Shown here: piece by piece, positions 7,703-15,123 of the stretch | Layout of the letters: the number at the start of each line of letters is the position of its first letter | How positions within the stretch are numbered: position 1 is the first letter of the stretch | Source of the DNA: Hyphomonadaceae bacterium UBA1849 | GTDB taxonomy: Bacteria > Pseudomonadota > Alphaproteobacteria > Caulobacterales > Hyphomonadaceae | DNA: 64,000 nt | NCBI GenBank assembly: GCA_002338565.1 | Contig: DDIN01000006.1 | Location: forward strand, 1-64,000 | Direction: 5' to 3' | The notes under the pieces: generated by a model | Database searches by the model: none | What the model was told of the DNA's origin: nothing | The model's input: the letters and a program-made list of their open reading frames with translations, nothing else | Position numbers and translations under genes: made by a program

Positions 7703-9147
7703 GTCTTCAGGCTTTCATATGCATCGAGTGCGCGTTGGCGCGCCTGTTTGTGGATGACGATTGGTTTCGGATAGTCGTGGCCGATCAGGACACCACATTC
7801 TTTCTGTACGTCGCGGGGGGTGTCCCATGGTGCAAAAAGACATTTTCTGGGTAATTTAGACAGTTCTGGGACCCATTTGCGGATGTAAACGCCATCGGGG
7901 TCGAACTTTTCACCCTGTGTGATCGGGTTGAAAATGCGAAAATATGGCGACGCATCAGCGCCACTTCCTGCGACCCACTGCCAGCTGGCTGGATTGTTCG
8001 CAGTGTCTGCATCTACGAGCGTGTCCCAGAACCATTCTTCTCCGGTACGCCAGTCGATCATGAGGTGCTTAATCAGGAAGGATGCGACGATCATGCGAAC
8101 ACGGTTGTGCATCCATCCCGTGGTCCAGAGCTCTCGCATGCCGGCGTCAACGATCGGATATCCTGTTTGGCCCTTCTGCCATGCGGTCAGGCAGGTCTCG
8201 TTCTTTTCCCACGGGAAACCGTCGAATTTGTCATTCCAGTTTTCGGTCGACAGGTCCTTGCTCTGAAAGAGTAGCGAATAGGAAAAGTCTCTCCACGCAA
8301 GTTCACGCAGGAACGCCCAGCCATCAGACTCCAACTCCGATGCTCCAGATATCTTTTGCAGAGTTCTGGACCAGATTTCGTGGACTGAAATTTCACCAAA
8401 AGAAAGGTAGGGCGAAAGCCGGGAGGTATTGGGCAGATCAGGGCGATCCCGCTTTTCCTTGTATCCCTTCAAACCTTCGTCGAAGAAGGCCTCCAGACAC
8501 GCCTTTGCGCCGTCTTCACCTGGTATCCAGGCATCTCCAAGACCGTCCGACCAGTCAGGTTTTGACGGATGAAGCGCCCAGTCCTCGAGATCTTCGCAGT
8601 CGAAGTCTGAGAAGAAAGAACAATCTGGAATTCCGTCGGGATGTTTTGGTGCAAAGTCCGGCTTCAAAGCATTCCAGAAGGGGGTGAAGACTTTGTACGG
8701 ATTGCCTGAGTTGGTTTTGACTTCCCACGGTTCTTTCAAAAGACTTCCGCTGAACGAAGACGGCGAGTGTCCCGCTTCGCTCAAAACGGACTTCACGCTT
8801 TTGTCGATATCGGTTTCCGAGGTTGAGTAACGACGATTCCAGAACACTGATTTGACGTTGTGAGTTCTGCACACATCGAGGAGGACATCCGCTGTAGAAC
8901 GGTCTGTGTTTCTTTTAAGGAAGAGCTTGCCGCCAAGGTTCTCGATTTTCTCTGAAAGTGCACGCAGTGACTTATCCAGCCACCACCGTTTAGCGCCGCC
9001 GAGCAAGCGGGGCTGTTCGTCATTTTCGTTAAAAAGATAGAAGCAAAGAATTGGTTTTCCCGCATCCGCAGCGGCTTTCAGCGCAGGATTTGCGCTGAGG
9101 CGGAGGTCATCTCGGAACCAGACAAGTGATATATCTTCAGCAGAAAT
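7699..9147 (-). CDS. phrB: Deoxyribodipyrimidine photolyase (start anomalous)
   Basis: Repairs UV-induced pyrimidine dimers with light, using FADH2. The C-terminal FAD domain is unmistakable: SRLSPYLSFGEIS, then GYPIVDAGMRELWTTGWMHNR and the DADTANNPASWQWVAGSG region followed by DASPYFRIFNP. The N-terminal antenna domain begins SLVWFRDDLRLSANPAL, which is required family sequence, so the protein must start at or before about 9130. No ATG, GTG or TTG exists in frame between the in-frame TGA at 9163-9165 and that motif. I give an ATT start at 9147, nine bases after AAGG, which yields 482 residues, the usual length. The alternative is the ATG at 9166 plus a one-base slip in the A5 run at 9159-9163. 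First gene of the cfa operon. A TTG at 9006 would delete 47 family residues and is unlikely. Confidence 0.85.
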   Translation of the reverse strand: MSAEDISLVWFRDDLRLSANPALKAAADAGKPILCFYLFNENDEQPRLLGGAKRWWLDKSLRALSEKIENLGGKLFLKRNTDRSTADVLLDVCRTHNVKSVFWNRRYSTSETDIDKSVKSVLSEAGHSPSSFSGSLLKEPWEVKTNSGNPYKVFTPFWNALKPDFAPKHPDGIPDCSFFSDFDCEDLEDWALHPSKPDWSDGLGDAWIPGEDGAKACLEAFFDEGLKGYKEKRDRPDLPNTSRLSPYLSFGEISVHEIWSRTLQKISGASELESDGWAFLRELAWRDFSYSLLFQSKDLSTENWNDKFDGFPWEKNETCLTAWQKGQTGYPIVDAGMRELWTTGWMHNRVRMIVASFLIKHLMIDWRTGEEWFWDTLVDADTANNPASWQWVAGSGADASPYFRIFNPITQGEKFDPDGVYIRKWVPELSKLPRKCLFAPWDTPRDVQKECGVLIGHDYPKPIVIHKQARQRALDAYESLKT

Positions 9148-9174
9148 GACTTTTATCCTTTTTCATCCAACGCT

Positions 9175-9203
9175 CTCTACGAATTTTAGTTCACAGCGGA
9201 TCA
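9175..9203 (-). promoter_or_regulatory. Candidate ECF sigma (RpoE/ChrR-type) promoter for the photolyase operon
   Basis: On the minus strand TGATCC (9203-9198) is followed after 18 bases by TAGAG (9179-9175). The Rhodobacter RpoE singlet-oxygen consensus is TGATCC, 18 bases, TAAGA; the -35 part matches fully, the -10 part only in its first two bases by position. Transcription would start near 9168, which leaves room for the AAGG ribosome site of an ATT start at 9147 but not for one serving the ATG at 9166. Inference from motif and gene content only. Confidence 0.4.
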
Positions 9204-9273
9204 GAAAATTTGTGACTTTCCAACCAGATCATTGGTAGAACCAAAACACCGCTCAAAACCTGAAGGATGGAAA

Positions 9274-10740
9274 GTGGATACTCAATACCAGCTTCTTGAA
9301 CGTGTATGCGACGCAGCCGCCAATCAGACGATTTTGTGCGTCGGAGATATCATGCTCGACCGCTTCGTTTACGGAGGGGTGAGCCGTGTATCGCCTGAAG
9401 CGCCGATCCCTGTTCTTGAACAGAGAACAGTAACTTCAATGCTGGGCGCCGTTGGTAACGTTGCTCGCAATGTCGCGTCGCTTGGTGCGCGCGCTGTCGT
9501 GTGTAGTGTGACCGGAGCGGATTCAGAAGCAGAAGAATTGCTCAAACTGCTTTCAGAAACCGACGGCCTCGTGGGCTGCACGGTGCAGGATTCCAGCCGA
9601 CACACCACGCTTAAAGTTCGCTATGTGGCAAACGGTCAGCAATTGCTACGCGTCGATAGAGAAGAACAGGGTGCGATTTCTGAATTTGTAGAAGGTCGGC
9701 TTTGCGATTCTATTGCGGAAGAAGCGCAACAGGCCGCCGCCATTCTTCTGTCGGACTACGCAAAAGGCTGCGTCACAGAGGCTGTTATCGATGCGTGTCT
9801 CAAGGCAGCAGCTGACAACAAAATTCCTTTGATCGTCGACCCTAAGGGAACCGACTTCGCCCGCTATGGCGCAGCAGACCTTATCAAGCCCAATGCGTCA
9901 GAGCTGGGTGGCGTCGTCGGGCGCAAGGTCTCCGATGATGAAGACGTGGAGACGGCGCTGCGCGAACTGCTCGCAAAGATTCCAGCAAAAGGGCTTCTCG
10001 TAACCCGCTCCGAGAATGGCCTGTCTTTCCTCTCTGAAACCGGCGATGTGGAGCATTTTCCTGCTGAAAAAAGGGAAGTGTACGACGTCTCAGGCGCTGG
10101 CGACACGAGTCTCGCTGCTTTGGGACTGGCCGTTGCTGAAAATGCAGACATGGCCACAGCGTCGCAATTTGCTCTCATTGCGTCCGGAATCGCAGTCAGC
10201 AAATCCGGCACCGCGACCGTGTCCAATCAGGAAATTCGCGATGCGCTCGCCATTAAAGCAACAAATCAGGCACGTCGTTCCAGACAGCACCTTCCATTGG
10301 AAGAGCGCTTAACAGCCTGGCGTGCTGAAGGGCTGAAGATCGGTTTCACGAACGGCTGCTTTGATATCCTTCATGCAGGCCATATCCGCGTTCTCGAGTT
10401 TTCTGCCCAGCACTGTGACCGTTTGATTGTTGGTCTCAATTCAGATGCTTCTGTGAAAAGGCTGAAAGGCGAGAGCAGGCCTCTGAATAATCAGGACGAC
10501 AGACGCGAAGTTCTTGAAGCGCTCGGATCTGTCGATGCTGTTATGATTTTTGAAGAAGATACGCCTTTTGAGCTCGTCCGAATGGTTCAGCCCGACTTAA
10601 TCGTAAAAGGTGGGGACTATACGCCTGAATCCGTAGTCGGCGCTGATATCGTCAGTGCGCGAGGCGGCGAAGTTCTTATTTGTCCGATACTCGAAGGACG
10701 AAGCACGACCGGAACTATCGAGAAAAGTAAGTCTCTGTAG
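9274..10740 (+). CDS. hldE: Bifunctional heptose-7-phosphate kinase / heptose-1-phosphate adenylyltransferase
   Basis: Makes ADP-heptose for the lipopolysaccharide inner core; cytoplasmic. The N-terminal PfkB/ribokinase domain (about 1-310) shows VGDIMLDRFVYGGV, GAVGNVARNVASLGA and the signature DVSGAGDTSLAALGLA; the C-terminal nucleotidyltransferase domain shows TNGCFDILHAGHIRVLE with the HxGH motif and VGLNSDASVKRLKG. I start it at GTG 9274 (488 residues) because AAGGA lies six bases upstream and the sequence then begins where family members do; an in-frame TTG at 9232 would add 14 residues without a ribosome site. It converges with the DUF3089-like gene, three bases apart. Confidence 0.94.
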   Translation: MDTQYQLLERVCDAAANQTILCVGDIMLDRFVYGGVSRVSPEAPIPVLEQRTVTSMLGAVGNVARNVASLGARAVVCSVTGADSEAEELLKLLSETDGLVGCTVQDSSRHTTLKVRYVANGQQLLRVDREEQGAISEFVEGRLCDSIAEEAQQAAAILLSDYAKGCVTEAVIDACLKAAADNKIPLIVDPKGTDFARYGAADLIKPNASELGGVVGRKVSDDEDVETALRELLAKIPAKGLLVTRSENGLSFLSETGDVEHFPAEKREVYDVSGAGDTSLAALGLAVAENADMATASQFALIASGIAVSKSGTATVSNQEIRDALAIKATNQARRSRQHLPLEERLTAWRAEGLKIGFTNGCFDILHAGHIRVLEFSAQHCDRLIVGLNSDASVKRLKGESRPLNNQDDRREVLEALGSVDAVMIFEEDTPFELVRMVQPDLIVKGGDYTPESVVGADIVSARGGEVLICPILEGRSTTGTIEKSKSL

Positions 10741-10743
10741 CGC

Positions 10744-11607
10744 CTAAAGTTCATGCTCGGGGCGGTTGATAGGCGATAGTTCAATTGTCTCGAATGGCGG
10801 CAATGGTGCGGCGGGTTTTGGAACCTCTGCATCAAGCCATTCTGAAAACGCGCCAAGTGTCGCCAGAACACGTTGTTCAGCCTCGTCAGCATTATTCCCG
10901 CGAAGGTCCAGAATGCACGGGTAGGCGGTAGTGTTTTCGCATGGTGGCCAGTCCGGAAGCATATCTATGGACGCTGCTTCTGTGTCACGACCTATGATCA
11001 AACCACCAAATAGATTGTTGAATGGCATTACGCCATCAAGACGAAGCGAATAGACTTCTATTGCAGCGGCAATCCCATCATCGGCTCCACCGAGGAAAAT
11101 GCCTCTCATAAGCTGATCGTTTACAAGGTAGTGATCTGCAGCCGCTAGAATGTCTTCGGTTTCAAGCGACTGAGCGCCTTCGCGGTCTATTTGTTCGCCG
11201 CTGAGTGGAGACGCAAAACGCCGGCGCGGCACAAACAGGTCCGTCGCGGCATCTTCAACGCGTGAAGTCCATACCGGGACGTTCTCTGCATTTTCAATGC
11301 CCGCCCAGTCTAATGGCACATTCCATCCGCCTAGAAATTCGCCTGGGCTTGCTGGAAACCAAAGGACATCGACGCCCCAAGGGCGCTCCCAGCCACCTTC
11401 TCGGTCTGCAGTCGGTCGGTGGTGCCATCCACTGATGTCGGCGTAGTCCGCCGCTTCAGGCGCATTTTGGCGCTCAAATGCCGGAGCCCGAGGCGGTGCG
11501 ATGGTTGCGACGTGATAAATCGCGCCGGCGATCATAATGACCAGTGCAATAATCGTCAGCGGTGGCACCAGGCGGGTCAGTTGGCTTGGAGAGGCTTCAG
11601 TCGACAT
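10744..11607 (-). CDS. Membrane-anchored DUF3089-like protein with altered nucleophile elbow
   Basis: A 287-residue protein with one N-terminal membrane span (about 15-36, hydrophobic LVPPLTIIALVIMIAGAIY) and the rest presumably periplasmic. The body resembles DUF3089 alpha/beta-hydrolase-like proteins: PWGVDVLWFPASP (about 77-87), WNVPLDW, and VPRRRFAS (126-133) correspond to the family's VDVFFIHPT, WN and APRYRQ segments. Where family members have a G-H-S-Q-G nucleophile elbow this protein has GGADDG (173-178), so the catalytic Ser appears lost. The similarity is remote and from memory, so the family call is tentative. Standing alone between hldE and the DUF502 gene, its context gives no function. 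Confidence 0.5.
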   Translation of the reverse strand: MSTEASPSQLTRLVPPLTIIALVIMIAGAIYHVATIAPPRAPAFERQNAPEAADYADISGWHHRPTADREGGWERPWGVDVLWFPASPGEFLGGWNVPLDWAGIENAENVPVWTSRVEDAATDLFVPRRRFASPLSGEQIDREGAQSLETEDILAAADHYLVNDQLMRGIFLGGADDGIAAAIEVYSLRLDGVMPFNNLFGGLIIGRDTEAASIDMLPDWPPCENTTAYPCILDLRGNNADEAEQRVLATLGAFSEWLDAEVPKPAAPLPPFETIELSPINRPEHEL

Positions 11608-11953
11608 TAGAAATTCCGTTTAAGCGGCGATGGTTGAGCTAATCTGATTCTTCGGTTGCCGAGACTTGTCTTGGTCGTCTGGCATACAGCTTTTGCAGAG
11701 CGTGTAAAATGTCTGCGCCAGATTTTGGGCAAAGCTGAGACAGAACACGGCAGTCAAGTGGAATTCGCTGAAACAGTCGGGTGGTACGCGTTTATCCAAC
11801 CGCGACCGTGTTACCTACGCTGGATGACCGCTGACCCGTCACAATTTCGCCTCAGGCATATCTGACATCTAAATCCACACGATTTGACTGGCGAGGCGGC
11901 GCAAATCAGTCAATGTCAGATGAAGCAACATCCTAGGAATTGTAGGAGCAGGA
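11608..11953. other. Divergent intergenic region (346 bp)
   Basis: Lies between the divergent DUF3089-like and DUF502 genes. A 69-codon open frame on the plus strand at 11656-11865 has no ribosome site or recognisable protein features and I do not regard it as a gene. The last 100 bases hold the inverted-repeat structure described separately. Promoters for both flanking genes should be here but I cannot point to convincing -10/-35 pairs. Confidence 0.6.
11860..11921 (+). promoter_or_regulatory. Bulged hairpin / nested inverted repeats upstream of the DUF502 gene
   Basis: The 3' arm CAGTCAATGTCAGAT (11907-11921) pairs with two 5' segments, ATCTGACAT (11860-11868) and TTGACTG (11884-11890), which share its central bases and are separated by a 15-base bulge. 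A competing pair GATTTG (11881-11886) with CAAATC (11902-11907) overlaps the inner stem. It ends 32 bases before the ATG. It could be a leader RNA structure or nested operator half-sites; there is no T-run, so not a terminator. Confidence 0.5.
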
Positions 11954-12703
11954 ATGAAAAAGTCGTCCCACGGAAATTCTCACGGCGAAGAACATGAGAA
12001 GCATCCGCGCCATGGCTTTTTTGGTTGGCTGAGAGCCCGCTTCTTTGCTGGGCTTGTGATCTCGATCCCGATTGTCGTGCCTTTGATTCTTGTCGCTGTT
12101 GCGGTGTCATGGATTGACGAACGTCTCAAGCCGGTATTGCGCTCCGCTATTCCGCAACGTGTCCGGGATTATGACTTCGGTCTTTTCACTGTCGATACTT
12201 TGATCGGATATACGCCGGGGCTCGGCGTGCTGTTCGCAGTGGTTTTGCTGACTTTGCTCGGAGCCATCGCTGCAAACCTGATCGGTCGATCGGTGATCCG
12301 AACCAGTGAGCAACTGTTCGAGCGACTGCCAATTTTGCGTACGCTTTACATGCCGCTCCGCCAGTTGGTCGAGATTTTTAGCGACAAAGACAGCTCGTCT
12401 TTCAAAGAAGTTGTTCTGGTCGAGTACCCGAAAGAGGGCACTTGGGCGGTGGGCTTTTTAACGTCACGTTCTAAGGACGAAATCGGAGCGAAGCTCGGGC
12501 AGGATTTTCTGGGTGTGTTCGTCCCAACAACGCCTAACCCGACGTCTGGATTTCTCATCTACGTACCTGCGGAGAAGGTGAAACACCTGTCTATGAGTGT
12601 TGAAGACGGTGCAAAGCTCATCGTGTCGGCAGGTGTCGTTTCCCCTAAGCACGTGGAAGAAACGGATGGTGAAGAACCGGCTCCGGAAGCGGATCAAACC
12701 TGA
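11954..12703 (+). CDS. DUF502 family integral membrane protein
   Basis: A 249-residue inner-membrane protein. After a His-rich hydrophilic N-terminus (HGNSHGEEHEKHPRHG) there are two hydrophobic spans, about 33-56 (FAGLVISIPIVVPLILVAVA) and 89-112 (GVLFAVVLLTLLGAIAANLI), followed by a soluble domain with the family's RLPILRTLYMPLRQLVE, VEYPKEGTWAVGFLT and FVPTTPNPTSGFLIYVP stretches. The tail after about 230 is acidic and probably disordered. Function of the family is unestablished; the gene overlaps the convergent recG tail by ten bases. The ATG follows AGGAGCAGGA. Confidence 0.88.
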   Translation: MKKSSHGNSHGEEHEKHPRHGFFGWLRARFFAGLVISIPIVVPLILVAVAVSWIDERLKPVLRSAIPQRVRDYDFGLFTVDTLIGYTPGLGVLFAVVLLTLLGAIAANLIGRSVIRTSEQLFERLPILRTLYMPLRQLVEIFSDKDSSSFKEVVLVEYPKEGTWAVGFLTSRSKDEIGAKLGQDFLGVFVPTTPNPTSGFLIYVPAEKVKHLSMSVEDGAKLIVSAGVVSPKHVEETDGEEPAPEADQT

Positions 12704-14754
12704 GCTTTGCTGGCCTTTGTGGGGCTGAGTAACTTCATCAGTGTCGTATAAGTTTCGGGAATGCCGTTCTCGCGTTCGTCAACGTAGATGGAATTGTCAT
12801 TGGCAATCTGAAGCAAATCCTGATGGCGTGCGAGGTCCAGAAAGCGGAAGTCTGGCAAACCGCTTTGTTCGTTGCCCAGAATGTCGCCAGGGCCTCTGAG
12901 TTTGAAGTCGACTTCAGCGATGTAAAAACCGTCATTGCTATCTCTCAGCGTTGAGAGGCGTTTTTTTGCCGTTTCACCGAGAGGTGGGTCGTAAACCAGA
13001 AGACAAAACGCTGGCTTATCGCCGCGACCGACGCGTCCGCGCAATTGGTGGAGCTGGGCAAGCCCGAAACCTTGTGCGCCTTCAATCACCATAATCGTTG
13101 CTTGTGGAACATCGACGCCGACCTCGATTACAGTAGTGGCGACCAGGATTTTTGTCTCGCCGGCCTTGAATGTTTCCAATGCCGCTTCTTTGTCTTTTGC
13201 GGCAAGTCGCCCGTGAACCAGCCCGACTTGTTCTGGAAATAGTTCATCCAGCATGGCTGCCCTTGAAATCGCAGACGGCGCGTCCGTGTCATCTTCAACG
13301 CGAGGACAGACCCAGAAAACCTGCTCATCTCGAGAGAGTGCTCGCTGAACGCCAGAGAGAATGTCACCCAGCCGGCTGCTGGGCATGATGCGGGTATCGA
13401 CCGGTTTACGACCCGCTGGCTTCTCGTCCAGAATACTAAGATCGATATCGCCGTGGACTGTCATCGATAGGGAGCGCGGGATTGGCGTCGCGCTCATGAT
13501 CAACAGATGAGGAGCCGTAGCTTTTGTTGCGAGCCGGACTCGATCGCTGACGCCGAACCGGTGCTGCTCGTCGATGACCACGAGCGCGAGATCCTTAAAC
13601 TCAACATTGTCCTGAAACACGGCATGGGTACCGGACAGCACCTGAATGCTGCCAGATTTGATGTCTTCCAGAATGCTCTCGCGCGCTTTTCCTTTATCCC
13701 GCCCGGTGAGGCAGACAGAGCGAATACCAAGCGGGGTGAGGACAGAACCAATACTGGCTTCCAATTGTCTCGCAAGAACTTCTGTGGGTGCCATGATAAC
13801 GGCCTGTTTCCCGGAAGACACTGCAAGATAGAGCGCAAAGGCGGCAACGGTGGTTTTGCCAGCGCCAACATCGCCCTGAAGCATTCGCTGCATAGGGTGT
13901 GTATTCCGAACGTCTGTAGCGATTTCTTTGCAGGCGCGTTCCTGAGCGGACGTCATCGGGTAAGGTAGCGAAGACGCGAAACTGTTCAGCATCGTTACTG
14001 AAACATTCAGCACTGGAGCATCTGAACGGATAGTCTCTGCTCGTATTTCCCGGAATTTCAGAGCTCGTGCAAACGCCTCGTCATAGGCCAGGCGCGCGCG
14101 CGCGTTTGAAAGAACTTCCAGGGCCGGTGTTTGAGGCACATGAAGACCTTTTAGCGCCTCCATGAATGTCGGCCATTCATGTCGACGCAACAACGTTTCA
14201 TCGAGCCATTCTGGCGGTTCGGGAACAATACGTAAGGCTTGTCGGATGAAGCCCAACAATCTGCGGTTCGTCATTCCCGCCTGCAGTGGATAGACGGGTT
14301 CGATCAAAGGAATCTGGTCAATCTTGTCGGCAGGCACGACATAGTCGGGGTGCGTCATCTGTCTTTGACCATGAAAGTCTTCTATCTCACCGGACACAAC
14401 GACCGTTTCGCCAATGGGAAATTGCTTCTGTAGATAACCGCTGTTGGAGTTGAAAAACACCAGCGTCAGAAATCCGCTATCATCTGCTAAACGGATCTTC
14501 TGTAGTTTTGAGCCTCGTGGCGCGACACTAAAATTCTGCACGATACCGCTTACAGTTTGGGTCTCGCCTGGCGTCGTTTCATCAAATCGAGCCTGCAAGG
14601 ATCGGTCGATCCAGCGGTGAGGCAGATGGCTGATCAGGTCAAACAGGGTCGCGCCACCGATAAGGCCTCTCAGCGAGTCGGCCAGCTTAGGTCCGATCCC
14701 GTCGAGCGTGGAAATCGGCTTTGTCCACGCTTTACAGATGTCGTCGGAATTCAA
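12694..14754 (-). CDS. recG: ATP-dependent DNA helicase RecG
   Basis: Branch-migration helicase that regresses stalled forks and processes recombination intermediates. The N-terminal wedge/OB region (about 60-150) is followed by two RecA-like motor domains: Walker A MLQGDVGAGKTT (about 290-301), DEQHRFG as motif II, SATPIPRS as motif III, and QLRGRVGRG as motif VI, then the TRG region (GPGDILGNEQSGLPDFR). Length 686 is normal. Start is TTG at 14754 with GGGGG five bases upstream; no better start is visible. It is divergent from sdhE-mfd, a conserved arrangement in alphaproteobacteria that places replication-repair helicases together. Confidence 0.96.
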   Translation of the reverse strand: MNSDDICKAWTKPISTLDGIGPKLADSLRGLIGGATLFDLISHLPHRWIDRSLQARFDETTPGETQTVSGIVQNFSVAPRGSKLQKIRLADDSGFLTLVFFNSNSGYLQKQFPIGETVVVSGEIEDFHGQRQMTHPDYVVPADKIDQIPLIEPVYPLQAGMTNRRLLGFIRQALRIVPEPPEWLDETLLRRHEWPTFMEALKGLHVPQTPALEVLSNARARLAYDEAFARALKFREIRAETIRSDAPVLNVSVTMLNSFASSLPYPMTSAQERACKEIATDVRNTHPMQRMLQGDVGAGKTTVAAFALYLAVSSGKQAVIMAPTEVLARQLEASIGSVLTPLGIRSVCLTGRDKGKARESILEDIKSGSIQVLSGTHAVFQDNVEFKDLALVVIDEQHRFGVSDRVRLATKATAPHLLIMSATPIPRSLSMTVHGDIDLSILDEKPAGRKPVDTRIMPSSRLGDILSGVQRALSRDEQVFWVCPRVEDDTDAPSAISRAAMLDELFPEQVGLVHGRLAAKDKEAALETFKAGETKILVATTVIEVGVDVPQATIMVIEGAQGFGLAQLHQLRGRVGRGDKPAFCLLVYDPPLGETAKKRLSTLRDSNDGFYIAEVDFKLRGPGDILGNEQSGLPDFRFLDLARHQDLLQIANDNSIYVDERENGIPETYTTLMKLLSPTKASKAQV

Positions 14755-14838
14755 GATAGCCCCCGAATGTGCAGATTGATTTGGAATTGAAGCAGACTTG
14801 TCCTAAGTGGCAAGGCGAAACTTTATCAGGAGAATATT

Positions 14839-15090
14839 ATGGATGAGCGGCGGAGAAAGCTAACCTTTCGTGCCTGGCGTCGTGGGTTCAAGGAAATGGA
14901 CCTCCTGATGGGTACATTTGCTGATAAATACATTGAAAACATGTCCGATGCCGAGCTCGACGAGTTTGAAGCTCTTCTCGCTGTTGAGGACTGGGATGTG
15001 TTCGGCTGGATTACCGGCACAAAGGAGGTCCCCGCGGTGAATCAGGGGCCTATACTTGAGCGTTTGAAGCAATTTAAATACGCCGCCTAA
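14839..15090 (+). CDS. sdhE: FAD assembly factor SdhE (succinate dehydrogenase flavinylation)
   Basis: An 83-residue DUF339 protein, homologue of mitochondrial Sdh5/SDHAF2, which promotes covalent FAD attachment to succinate dehydrogenase subunit A. The family's flavinylation motif is visible as RRGFKEMDLLMGTFAD (about 15-30), corresponding to RRGMxExDxxL, followed by the LDEFEALLAVEDWDVFGWITG stretch. A strong ribosome site (AGGAG) precedes the ATG. It lies 33 bases upstream of mfd and probably shares its transcript. Confidence 0.93.
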   Translation: MDERRRKLTFRAWRRGFKEMDLLMGTFADKYIENMSDAELDEFEALLAVEDWDVFGWITGTKEVPAVNQGPILERLKQFKYAA

Positions 15091-15123
15091 CCGGACCACA
15101 TCTTTCAAAAAATTGAAATTCTC

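Noticed and set aside
11656..11865. 69-codon open frame in the DUF3089/DUF502 intergenic region
   Set aside because: No ribosome site, no recognisable protein features and it sits in a divergent promoter region.
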